Part shown: piece after piece, positions 23,616 through 35,500 of the stretch
Position numbering within the stretch: the stretch's first letter is position 1
Layout of the letters: every line of letters starts with the position of its first letter
Translations under genes and position numbers: made by a program
Source: Syngnathus acus
Lineage: Eukaryota > Chordata > Actinopteri > Syngnathiformes > Syngnathidae
Reading direction: 5' to 3'
DNA length: 64,000 nucleotides
NCBI RefSeq assembly: GCF_901709675.1
Contig: NC_051107.1
Span: 1,061,501-1,125,500, forward strand
Notes under the pieces: model-generated
The model's database searches: none
What the model was told of the DNA's origin: nothing
The model's input: only the letters and a program-made list of their open reading frames with translations

Positions 23616-24639
23616 AAATATATTAACAATTAAATCAAGGAAAAAATATTCCTCAACCAGATCAACTCGTAGCCGTTAATTGTGTATGCTTATCGTCAAG
23701 CAAATCACTTCTCGATCATCCTCATTAATTTAACGTGCTATCCGACTTTTATTGCTATTGGAAACATTTGGTGATTAATTTCAAGTCCCTAGTGGCAGAG
23801 TGTTGGTTTCAATTCCAAAGACGTTTAGTTCTATTTGCATAGCGTTAGCATGCAGGCACACTCTCTATTTAAAACACTGTCAGCGGTCACCCAGCTCAGT
23901 GAAGGAATGCCTTTAGGCGCTTGAGTGGAAAGAAAGAAAAAAGAAAAAAAATGTGTGAATGTCGCCATACCCCCTCTCGCATTTTTCGTTTCATTTAGCA
24001 CCTCAATCATTTCCAGTCGCTTTAAATCCAAATGTGTGCTCACAGAAGCGGTGCTATATATCAATACCGGACTGGTCATCTCACCTGCAAAGGAGCTAAA
24101 TATACTGTAGGGCTTTTATTTTTTTATTTTTATTGAGTTGAGGTTATTTCCCGCTGGCTATTTTTCCCCAGCGAGGCAGCTAGTGCAAGGGATCCGCTTC
24201 ATGAAATCTGCATTTAGATTGAACACGAGTCGAATCCTTCCTGTAAGCCCTCAAATGCTCGTCTTGTGATGCTAAACTGCATTCTTGATGATGTTTGGCT
24301 GCTCGAGCGCCAAATGAAGGAAGTCGGATGATGATGTCAGGTGTAGTGAGAGAGTCCGTAGAGGCCAGCGGGTGATGCTGGATGCGCGGGTCAGCAAAAA
24401 TGGTTTTTAATAGGACTGACTGAGGAAAAGTTGCTCTTCCAACAGCAGTGGGTTCTTGAAGTTTGCCAACATTGCACTTTAATTGCAAAAAACAAATATT
24501 CTGGAGCTACTTCCTGCAAAAGCTATCTTTGAGAAGCCCTTCATTTATCACTGCGCTTATTTTCCAGAATCACCTACCATGGAACTAGCACCCATATATT
24601 CAAATATGATATATTTTAAATCAGGAATGTCACTATTGA
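23616..24639. other. Gene-empty interval
   Basis: No exon or recognised repeat. A poly-purine stretch occurs at 23930-23950. Confidence 0.55.
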
Positions 24640-25137
24640 ATGTTTTCAGTATAGATTATTCTAGCTATTATTCCATCAATTAATCGAATAATCGGCTAAA
24701 ATGTTAAGTAAATAAAAATTAAACGATTAACGTACTCACCAAACATTTTGAAATTGATTCAGTTACTGGTGCGATTATTGTTTTCCGTAGTCAATGCAGG
24801 CGTCTTGTTTTATAAAACACAAAATATTCATGAATGAATACAAACATTTATGAATAATTGCAGAGGCTGACATTAGAAGATTTGGACCATTCTAAGTAAA
24901 AAAAAAAACTTTTAAACAAATACTCGAGTATTAAAATAGTTGCCGATTAATATTGTAATCAATTATTTGTCACCTAATCAATTAATTTTAACAGCTCTAT
25001 TTCATATCTATTCATTATATCAATGAAAAAAAAGTTTTATTAAAAATAGTTGTCGATTAATATTTTAATCAATTATTTGTCACATAATCAATTAATTTTA
25101 ACAGCTATATTTCATATTTATTCATTATATCAATTTA
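24640..25137. repeat. Diverged AT-rich dispersed repeat (copy 2) with a tandem duplication
   Basis: The stretch 24660-24790 shares ATCAATTAATCGAATAAT and the 58-bp block with the repeat at 10681-10945. Within it, a block of about 90 bp starting GTTGCCGATTAATATTGTAA at 24939 recurs at 25049 (period 110, about 93% alike). Confidence 0.7.
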
Positions 25138-27005
25138 AAAAAAAATTGTCTTGTCCACAGGGTAGCTGTTCTCATCGTCTGCACTGTAGTATCTGTGACT
25201 TCCATCGGTCCAAGTTCTCCCATGCCAGTCACTTGAGTGTCATAAATTATGGAGAGCCACCCTTCCCACATTTAGAGTTTGTTCCGAGTCGACTTATGCA
25301 AACAGCGTCGGGGTGACTGACTAATGATGCATTTTGAAGTAACTCCGCTATAGCTAGTATTTGCCACTCTCACCTCATTAATAAAAGAAAAACAACCACA
25401 CACTGGGACTTAATGTATAGAGACCATTTTGGTTATGATTATGCAAATCCGCCGTGAATGCCAGTGATAAATATACAAGCGGGTTTAAGTGCCACTAATC
25501 AATAACGGAGATGCGGTGTTAGGAACTCGCCCGTGCACCGCTTCATTTGTGGTACGGCAAAGTGGTCTGTCATTCATTTTCATTAAATTCACTAAGTGAA
25601 GCCGACATCTGCTGTATTAAAAATGTAATTATCAGAATACATAAATATGTAATTGCCACTACCTGCATAATTGATGCGCGCTAATGCAAAATGGGGAAGG
25701 TGCGAATCTCCACTTAGCAGGCACATGAACAATAGGTGGGCTCCAGAGTGACAATTGAGCCGACATGTGATTCCCAGGCTTGGGAAAATGTTAATCACAC
25801 AAGACCGATCCTTCATTAGCCGCCTTATCCATAAAACGCCGTTCGCCGAACTAGCTTTACGGTGAGGGATAGCTCCGCCGCTACGCCTATCGCATGTTCC
25901 CTGTCACGGGGATTTGAGAGGAATGACTTCACCTGGGAAGCGAAATGGCCGCTGAGGCACGCGCTGGGCTAAAATTCTAATTATCTTTATGGTGATGAAT
26001 ACGTTAGCCGATGCGCGATACATCGCGCGGCGGCTCAGAAGCGATGCGTCCATGTGTCTTAGTAACCGGATCTGGCTGCTTATCAATTAATCATCCCTTT
26101 CATTCAACTTATATCACGCCATGCATATGATGGAAGCGTTTCTACAAGGAGTCAGGGAAGCATGTATGTTTGAATACTCTATAGGAGACCATCTTTCAGT
26201 CGCTCGACCGTTTCCCGCTTACTGTGAGTTTTCCGGCATGATCCGAGCAGCCAGTCAGGAGGCCGGCGAGCTGCGACGCATCAAGCCGCATTATCCCAAA
26301 ACTATCCCCCAAGGCTCAGCAGTGTCGGAAGCCCGTCCGCGAGAAGGCCTCATTTTTCATCAGGTGACACATCCCCAACCCCATTCCGAGCCCGCACCCC
26401 CACTGCTACAATTGCTTCAAATCCTATTTGTGCTCTCAGTGCAAAATATTGATATGGTGATATATGGTGGTATATTGTGTCGTTATCACATTATTGCTAC
26501 CGTGGCTGTCTGTTTGCTCACCGCATGACAAGTAAAACTGAATCTTTTTGTCAATACTTGGAAACGACCAATGGAAACAAACGCCTTTTCCAGTTTCATC
26601 AATATCACAAGTAGATTGGATGTTTTTTGTGGATGACTTCCCAGTTTTAGAAGTTGCAGTGTATTATATTAAGTCAGGCATAATCCCTGTATGGTTAACA
26701 TATGGTCAACGAATTTCTTTCCCATTAAGTGTGTCTTCCTCTTCCTATACATTGTGCTCTCCCCTCCACAATCCAAACCCTGTGGGACACCATTGTTGGC
26801 GGTACTTTTCATACTCTGACCAATACTCCCAATTATCTCTGTGTCTTAATGAAGCCTTGTTACCACACAACGGCCATCCCTGGAGTTGCTTTTCCTTGTC
26901 CAATTCCACTGCAGTTATCCTCACTTGCAATGGGATGAATAGCTAATTAGCAGCTAACAGATTTCTCCCAGCGTCAAGCAAGTCAAACTGTAATTAAAAC
27001 TACCT
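25138..27005. other. Gene-empty interval
   Basis: Frames at 26121-26528 and 26548-26946 plus are long for the region but have no recognisable motif or splice signals, and I treat them as chance. Confidence 0.5.
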
Positions 27006-27007
27006 AT

Positions 27008-27060
27008 GGGCAAGGCAAGGCAAGGTAGCTTTATTTACATAGCACGTATACATACTATAT
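27008..27060 (-). mobile_element. 3' tail of a truncated fish retroelement
   Basis: The minus strand reads GTGCTATGTAAATAAAGCTA followed by CCTTGCCTTGCCTTGCC. AATAAAGCTNCCTTG repeats are the 3' end of a common fish LINE/SINE tail. Only about 50 bp is left. Confidence 0.55.
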
Positions 27061-27540
27061 ACACCCCACACACACACTGTATGTGTGTGCCATCGATATG
27101 GATCAGTGTGCTGTCAGCGCACTTGTCCACACTCGATGATTTCTTATTTTTGAGCTCATCGATCGCCTTGATGAAAGTGCGCCCATGTCTGTGCTACATG
27201 CAAGTTTATTAGCCAGTGTTGGATGTGTGCGTGTAGCGCTCTCTCTGGGCCTCTGATTGACAGCAAGTCGCCTCCCAAGGCAGAAAATCCATGGCCTTCC
27301 TTGCCCCGGCTTTTACTGACTGCTGTCTTTCCCACACTTGATTTATTGTCATGCTAATTTCCTTGCTGTGGCGTTATCAGCCGCCAAGAGGGTCAGCATC
27401 AGCAATCATCTTTGACCAGTCCGGGCGTTAAAATGGACGCAATTTTCTTTTTTCCTATACCTGGGCAGGCAACAGGTTTCAAGTTAAATCTTATAAACTT
27501 TTTTAAGTTCATAATGATGCAGTTCCTACGGGGATTTAGT

Positions 27541-28270
27541 TTTTTTTTTTTTTTTTTTTAACCACGGCCGATACCGATCCTGATACCAATTATTAGTGGT
27601 TAAGGAGGCTGATAACGGATATTCTAAGATGACATTCATTTGCAATAAAAAGGAAAATTTTGGCATCAATCTTATTAAATAATACAAACCCAACACTTAA
27701 ATTAATTTAAATGCCAAAAGGACACATTATTTCTTTCACTTCAGTTTGGTTTTTTAAACAAAAGTTCCAAAACAAAAATTGCAGTGACTTCCAAGGGTCA
27801 GCAGCACCTCTGATAAATATCTATGACATTATTAACAAATAATCAGCTCCCTGAAGTTTTATGAAGTAAATATAATTTAAACTTTTTTTTTTTACACACC
27901 CTTGCTTGAAGTTCAAAAAACGAAGTTCAGCATCTCTCTTCTTTAGGTCAGCAAAATTGCTTGAAAGGTTAACTGCATCCGAGGGAAAATACCCCAATTT
28001 TAAACTGGTCACTTGCCAGCCATTGGAAGAATAAAAAAGGCAGATGCCAATAATCATCAAAATGCCAAATATCAACCCTGATAATCGGTCGATTATCAAC
28101 CTGGAATGGCAGTTCAGAGCTATGATTAAAAAATCCACAGTTTTTCTATGCCGTAAAATCTTTTTTCCAAAATATATGAACATTAACTTGGTGTTTTTCT
28201 GCTTTTTGGTCAGATACCATGGCGCTTGGTGTATCCTAACCAATGCTGCTAAAGACAACAACCCTTTAGG
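27541..28270. repeat. Probable old transposon fragment
   Basis: The left part (GGCCGATACCGATCCTGATA) and a later GATAATCGGTCGATTATC are signatures of a diverged fish repeat family with GATACCGATA-like arrays. Ends and target duplications could not be defined. A T-tract of 19 bases lies at 27541-27559. The frame at 27821-28261 minus may be a decayed remnant or chance. Confidence 0.35.
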
Positions 28271-31200
28271 CTGCCTCTTTAAACGGCATGCCTAAGATGG
28301 AAAGCCATAACTGTCCTGAGCAGTGTGCCGCGAAGTCATGATTCATGTTAGGATGGCGCACCGTGCTGTCGGTGTGGTTCCTGGATAAGAACATCAACGC
28401 TTTGAAGTGTGGACTCGATTGGGGCTCCCTCTCTTCCTATCGTCGTCCCTCGTGTCAGTCTTGCAGCAGGTCTGATGTGCGTGGCTGACACATGACAATC
28501 TCATTTCCATCCAGGCGTGCTTCCTCGCAGGCGGAGGGCCTTCGCCGTGCAATTGCTATAAGTGTCACATTAAATCCCAGCCGGTGAGACGGGAATGGCA
28601 GGGTGACAGTGCAACCCATTCACCGGCGTCATTATCTCCACGGTTGACACCCTCGAATAGAAATGCGGCGGCGCCGCGTAAGTTTTAGCTAGCCGTGATC
28701 CTCGCGGCGTCCCCGACCGCTCTTCCTTCTGACACTCTGCGCGATTCGCTCGACGGCTTTAAAGTGACGCCGGCTCGACAGCGGAGACGGCGAGAGTCGC
28801 ACTGACTCGGATCAATCAAATCCAAACGATGATGAAGAGTCTGACTGCCGCGACGATGATCAATACCTGCGGCCTGCTGCATACATTGTTGCCTACCGCA
28901 GCATTTCTGATGTTCAACCACTGGAATGGATGAATTGTCGATCCGGCAGTCCAGCTTTGAAAGACTGAGATGAGCCCCTATGTATTCAGTGGCCGTGAAG
29001 CCAATATCTGATATAACTTGGGACCCGCCTGCCGCGTGAAAGCAGGCCGTAAATAGCATCACATACTCAACAATGTGTGGCACTCAACAACCCCAGCGCT
29101 TCCCAGAATATCGGAAGACAATTACCCCAAGGAGAGTGTCCCCCCCCCCCTTCCATTTTCCGTTTAGCTGATGAGATTTTGGCAGGACGCCGAGGAATAA
29201 GAGGAAAGCTCAAGCCCCGTCCAATTACGGCACGGCTGAATAGCTTTGGAAGGCCCTCGTGATGGCGACGCCGGGGCGGCGGCTTGTTTGAATGGAAGTG
29301 CCGGGAGAAAAGGGGAAAATGAATTATTGATTGTAATTACACAGGTCTGTGATTCCATTCACTGCTGCGGGCGGGTGTGTGTGTGTGTGTGTGTGTGTGT
29401 CTGTCACCTGTTTAAGGGATGCGCTTCGCTCATGCCTGAAGTTGTTAACACGGACTATTTAGTTTGCATCACAGCTCAGGATTTTGGGAATAAAAAGCCT
29501 TAATAGGGCACTGAAATACTGAATAGCCACTTAAGGTTAAAATAGTAGCGAATATACCGTACAACTTCAGCTACCTTAAATGATCTTTAAAATAATCGAG
29601 AACACGGGTAGTTTTGGCCCGCAAAAGAATACCAAGAAACTGTAATAAAATAAAAAGGGGAAATGTTTGGAATTGTCCTTTGTGGCAAAGAACAATTGCG
29701 GTCCTGCTGTGACATTAAAGCCACACATCCCTAAAAGTTTCAAAAGCACTTGAGAATTCCAAGATAATTGCCCCCTTTTTCCCGAAACTTCAAAAAAGCT
29801 GAAACATTTTTCTTGCCCTTACTTCTCTGGTCCTGTTATAATATGTAGCACAATGTCATGAATATTTCACTCAAGTTGATCCACAGACACAATTCCCATC
29901 CCAACGTTCCCCAATGCAGTCATTATACAAAATAAATGACAACAGTCTTTAACGTCAAATGCATAGAACACATTTGCATCCCTCTCAAAAAGTTCCCACT
30001 GACAAACTTGCCACATGTTACACAATCTTAAATTATAATTGCGTTAAAAATACGAGACAAAGACTCCGTGGAATTGTTTCAAGAGCACACACTTAAAAGT
30101 AACATCGTTAAACAGACATTAAAATAATAAAACTTAGAAAAAACAGACTCATTGTGAATATTGATGAGATGCGGTGCACATTGCAGCAACGCTACGCGCT
30201 CGTTTACAGCTACACAAAGTCCATCTTTTGGGATCTGCTTGTGGAACTTGGGTATAAACAAGAGAGCCAAAAAGCAACAACAAAAGACTGAGTCAATCAC
30301 TATAAAGTGCCTTTGAGAATTCCTCACTCCCCCCCAAAAAAGTTGAGCATATTCATTGTCATAGATGCAAAGTTGTCAGCATAATGTGTTGTCTGTGTGA
30401 TATTGGCACCATACATTTAACTTCAAGTAGATGTGAGCGTGCTGACAGGGTGGACATTTTTGGCTAATGTTAGCATTTGTAGCTAGGTGACTGTGTACAG
30501 GTTAAAATATTTTTGGGCCAATTTACTGAAGAATTTTTATATCTATTGATATTTCACATCGACAGTTTAGTTTGACAACATGCAACTGTGCAAGTGTGAG
30601 AATTCCAAACAATGTTTACAAATATTTTATATTGCAATCAATAATGTTTCAGCTGCCATTGATGAAAGAAAAACAAATGAAGTAATGTCACTGAGAACAT
30701 CAGAATATATCTTGAACGGCCTCCCACTCTGTAATGACAGGGTGGACAGCTATTTTAGGGACACAAGCAAAATTCTCAGTATGATTATATAGTATTATAT
30801 ATTTTTATACTATTCTATTAGAGTAGAATGTACATGATTGAAATGACTTGTTTCATATTTAATTTTTTTTTAATTTTCTAAAAATTTTTAATTTAAATTT
30901 AATTTAAATTGTTTTAAAAAATATTTAATTTTCTGTGACCAATAGAACCATATAAAAATGTTTTTGTATTATTTGATCACTTTTTACACACACTGTAGAT
31001 GGCAGGAAATTTTTTGAGGGACATAAAATCACATACATCCAATTTTAAAATATATTTACATATATAAAATGACCAAAACATTATTGTTCCTATTTTATAT
31101 AGTATGTGCAAATTTTTGTTTTCCCAAAGTTTACTTTTATAGCTGACAGTAATTCCAATTGCGCACTGGAGCACAGCAAAGGCATTTGATCGGGATATTG

Positions 31201-34200
31201 ACGCGAATACATAAGCACCTGTTGAAACTCGGTTGGTGGGGAGCCTGCAGACAAACAACAAAAGCAGCAACACCTGTTCACCACCTCAACATGAAGGGAA
31301 AAAGAAGAGCGCAAAAAAAAAATCAACAATAGAAAACAACTAATACATCAGTTGGGAGATCTGATGAAGAAAAAAAAAAAGGAGCCCAAAAAGTAATCGA
31401 AAACAACATCTTTAACCTAGTGGAGAAACTTTGAAAAAACAAGCAGAAAGAAGAAAAAGGAGAAACCAAAACAAGTGTGTTCTCGCCATCAAAATGGCAG
31501 AAGAAGCATGCATTGTGTTATAAAGCACATCCGATAGTGGATGTGATGTGTCCCATATTTACTGTGCCGCAGCAATATTGTAGCATTCCCCGGGCCGGGA
31601 AGATGAGGGGGAGGGCGACCATTATTTTCCATGGAGTACATGTTGAATTTTGCTGAATAGGCTTTATGTTGTCAGATTGAACGCCTCCTTATTGTTTCTC
31701 CATCATCTTTTAGACACCTCAATTCCCCATGGAGATAGAGATTGTGTATTGTGTGTATTAAAAGATAAAGCCCCCCCCCCCCTACATACACACGCACACA
31801 CTCCAAGCAGTGTGCTTACATGCCTCCCCTTTCCCTGTCTTTTCCATCTCCTCCCCCCCAAAATTCAATCTTGGTCACTGGCAGGCAGCAGCCATTTTTT
31901 TTTTGACAACCGCTGCAGTGGAATTTATTAACCGTCAAGATGGCTGCTATCTGTCCCAGTTTTACGTTATTGACTGATTCGTGGCTTTTATTTGTCTGTT
32001 TTTACGTCCGTCTACTCATGTGACAATAACAGCTGAGTGATGGACTCCAACATGCCTGTTTGAGCAATGATGACGACAGGCTTGGGAAAATAAGAGTTCC
32101 CGCTGCGGCTTGCATTAGAAAGGTTTTAATTGACATTTAATAGAAATTGATTCAGTTTTCCACATCAAATACTCACATACCGCTGATATTTGGTTTTGGT
32201 CCAACAAAAAGCTTCAAAATTTGCTGATTTACGTATTTATTTGTTGTTGTTTTATACAACTCTAAATCAAATCTTATTTTTAATTAAAAAAATGCACTTT
32301 TAAAGCTGTTTTAAAGAAATTGGAAACCCATAAATTAACAAATTGCAAATAAACTTTTATTTTTGGTGAAAAATAAACAGGAAATAGGTAAAAATATAAA
32401 TGTAAGCTAGTGAGTATTTTATGTTGCAAAAAAATATTGTTGAAAAGGAAACGAAAATATTTCAGTCAACTAAAATACAGGAATTATATATCATAATAAT
32501 TATAATTTTACAACTTAAAAAATATTTTTTGATATATGTATTCCAAAGTGTCAAAGAAAATTAATGTGACCAACAAAAATTGTATATATTTTATATAATA
32601 AATATGTATGCTTTAAGTGCGCTTTGAGGTTGCCAGAAAATAAAACATGATTCCCATTTATGTATAATTAACAAGCGTCACCATCTCCTCACAGTACATA
32701 CGCGTCGTCAAACATTTTTAATGCGTGTGCCAAGTGTGCTCTCAACTGCACAGGTGCTGGCTGACGTGCGAACGGCACATCGCCCGTAATACGTACGCTC
32801 ACCATCCAATCAGCAACACTGTGCAAATTGACTTGTTAGGTAAGCAGCGTTCCTGCAGATGTTTGAAATTAAAAACCACTCATGTCCTCTGAGGGCCCAA
32901 CATCTGCGGGGGAAAAAAAAATAATCTGGTTGACAGCTGCCTAACGTCAATTACGAAAGTATCGGTGAAGCTACTCGATGCGAGAGTTGTTAGGAGAAAC
33001 AGGCCGTACGTGAAAATAAATAAATAGAAAAAAGATAAAAACCAACAGGGACGAAGTGGATGACAGATGAGATGGATGGAGAGAAACTTGGAGATATTGG
33101 AGGAGCTCTGCCGATCATTTCCCTAAGGCGCGTCGCGTCACGTTCACATCCACCGACGCTAATGGGAATTCCCGGAAGACACAGGCTTTCGTCTGAGCAG
33201 ACTAAAATACGTGAAAATCTTTCCCTCAAAGTCCAAATATGCCGTGTGTTCCATCATACCAAATATCACATCTCGCTGAATCTTGTTATCAGCAGAGCAA
33301 AATAGATTGTGAGAACATTATATTGTTAGTTACTCCCAGCAAAGTTGCTTGTCGGTATGGTAAGGCTTTGAAAGTAGTTTTTTCAAACCAGGGATATTTG
33401 TTGAAATTTGCCTTTCGAGTCAGGATTGAGGTTTCAAATGATAGTTTCTGAGGTTTGGTTTTCAAATTAAGGTTAAGTTTCAGACCTGGTTCAGACTTTC
33501 GAGCAAAGTTTTGGATTTTCGATTAGAGATTCAAAGCCTGGTTTGGCTTTCTTGATTTCTCTGTGGCGGTCGTCATTCTCATCACCTTTCTTTGGTCCTT
33601 TCACAATTTCCCGTCATGAAGTTGTCATGGAGACGCGTTAACCCGCCACTGTCACTTCTGTTGCCGTGGCGGCCCAATCGTTCGATCGACACGCCGGTGT
33701 CATGACTGACACAGGGGACAAGTGACGGCTGACACGGATCGCGCACCGCGCACATTTACGCAAGTGTCGCTCATCACAGGAGCATTTTTCGAAGCCGCCT
33801 TTTTTCCACGGCCCATTTGCTCCCGCCTCTCCACTGACGGATTTTTCTGGAAGGGGAACAGCAGACAAGCACAGGCGCAAAATTGGGTTGAAATGATATC
33901 AGCCTTGACTCGCTCTCGGAAGAGCTCTGACATTTGGAGCGTGTCTGGCGGGGCACTCGGTGCGGCGCTGAGTCACGCCCTTATTTGGACGCGCTCCCGG
34001 CGCAAGGTTTTTCCCCTGAGTGAGTGCGAGTTGACGCAGCTCATGAACATCATGTTTTGTGAGAAATGAAGTCCAAGCGGTTCAGGACGTGATGAGGTTT
34101 TCAAGTTAAGGTTTCAAACATGGCTTTCAAGGGTAGGGTTTTAATTTGGGTGGTTAAGGTTTCAAAATAGGGCTTCAAGATAGTTGATATCTGGGCAGCT

Positions 34201-34626
34201 TGAGTTGCTTCCTCTTGTGGCCGTCCCATTTTGTGTAAAGTAAATTCATAATCACCCTGTGAAACCCTTGGGTGTTTTGCCGAGATCAACAAATTGAAGA
34301 TGTGCCTCCCCCGCCGAAATGACAGCTGAGCGCAAACTGCTGACGGCGCGTGACGTGACAGAGGAGTGCACGAGGATGACGAGACGCCATCGTAGATCCA
34401 TTAGTGGCCTCTCGGGGTCCTTCGAATCGATGCGGTTCCCATCCCTGCTTCGGCCCTTCGCGAACATCCGCTCGCTGCCGACGACACAAGGGCAAGTGCA
34501 CACCCGCAAGGTTACCAAATAAATTATGCACTGAGGGACAAGCACATAGCCAAAGTGCATTATATGAGTTGACACCTTGCCGCATTAATTAGCACTTAAA
34601 TGAGAATTGCTGAGGATTTCATTTGT
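28271..34626. other. Gene-empty interval with simple repeats
   Basis: It contains a (GT)13 microsatellite at 29375-29400, an A/T-only stretch at 30860-30930 and A-rich sequence at 31310-31480. Frames at 28685-29083 minus, 33722-34069 plus and 34252-34585 minus are unsupported. Confidence 0.55.
29375..29400. repeat. (GT)13 microsatellite
   Basis: Twenty-six bases of uninterrupted GT dinucleotides. Likely polymorphic. Confidence 0.97.
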
Positions 34627-34770
34627 AGGATGTACTGAAGTTTATTTGTAAAGCCGTTAACTACAAAAGAGTCTCACAGGGCTTCACAGGCCCACTATTC
34701 GCAAAGATCAATGACATCCTCTAATCTAAACTAGAAACCGCAAGTAGACTCAAACGCCAAATCTTCCCAG
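34627..34770. mobile_element. Possible degraded retroelement 3' end
   Basis: The phrases AAGTTTATTTGTAAAGCCGTT and CTCACAGGGCTTCACAGGCC resemble the TTTATTTATAAAGCGC...CACAGGGCTTCACA tails of fish retroposons. It is too diverged for a family call. Confidence 0.35.
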
Positions 34771-35267
34771 TTACCCCCTCAGACGGGGGGTGGGGCGGTA
34801 AAACAGGCCATTGTCCGGGTGTTCAATTATGTATGGCATCACCAGCCCCGCCCCTTCCCCACCTCCGCCGCCGCCCTTGACACCTCACCTGGATCTTCTA
34901 GCCCTGCTCCGCGCGACAGTTCGCATGAATATTTATCCTAAAGATCTTGTGGAAAGCGATAACGCATAGGAAGTGTACTGTCGATAGATTACGGCTTCAT
35001 AGGAGGAGTGTGCAGCCATCTGTTAGCGACGTTGGCATGTAACATTTATTGTTTGGTTGGGCAACTGCTGGTGTGTGTGTTTTAACTGCAGGCTAGTGTA
35101 GCAGCATGTTGCCTTATTTATTCATAAATTGACACTGCGTGCCAAGTATGCGCCCTACTTTTTTCCTCTCTGCTTGACTCCATGTCTCAACACGAGCATA
35201 TGGAATCATGACAGGCAGGAATGGCAGTATTTGAAATCAATAAATTGTGAGCTACAGTATATGACAT

Positions 35268-35500
35268 TATGTGGTAGTGCCTTGAGATACAAATTGAATT
35301 CATTCCCTGACCTTACACCAAGCATGCAGATCTCAAATCCTCATTCTCCATTGGAATGAATGGAAGTGCCATTAATATGTTCCAAACCACCACCCAAAAA
35401 CAATTTTTTATAAACCATGTGGTAGTAACGTCATTAAATCCAATATAAAGAATTAAACAGTTTGAGAACCATGTTTTAAGTAACAAACATCGTTACGACC
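35268..35500. repeat. Old dispersed repeat (copy 1)
   Basis: It contains TTGAGATACAAATTGAATTC and ATTGGAATGAATGGAAGTGCC, phrases of a repeat seen across fish genomes. A related, more diverged copy is at 47100-47330 (CATTGAAATAAATGGAGGTG). Class unknown. Confidence 0.45.

Noticed and set aside
26121-26946. Two plus-strand frames of about 132-135 codons
   Set aside because: No recognisable domain and no splice or promoter signals; composition like the surrounding DNA.
28685-29083. 132-codon minus-strand frame
   Set aside because: No similarity recognised; the region is GC-rich with CpGs and frames arise easily.
33722-34585. Clusters of overlapping frames on both strands
   Set aside because: Open frames on both strands at once indicate GC-rich non-coding sequence; no motif was seen.
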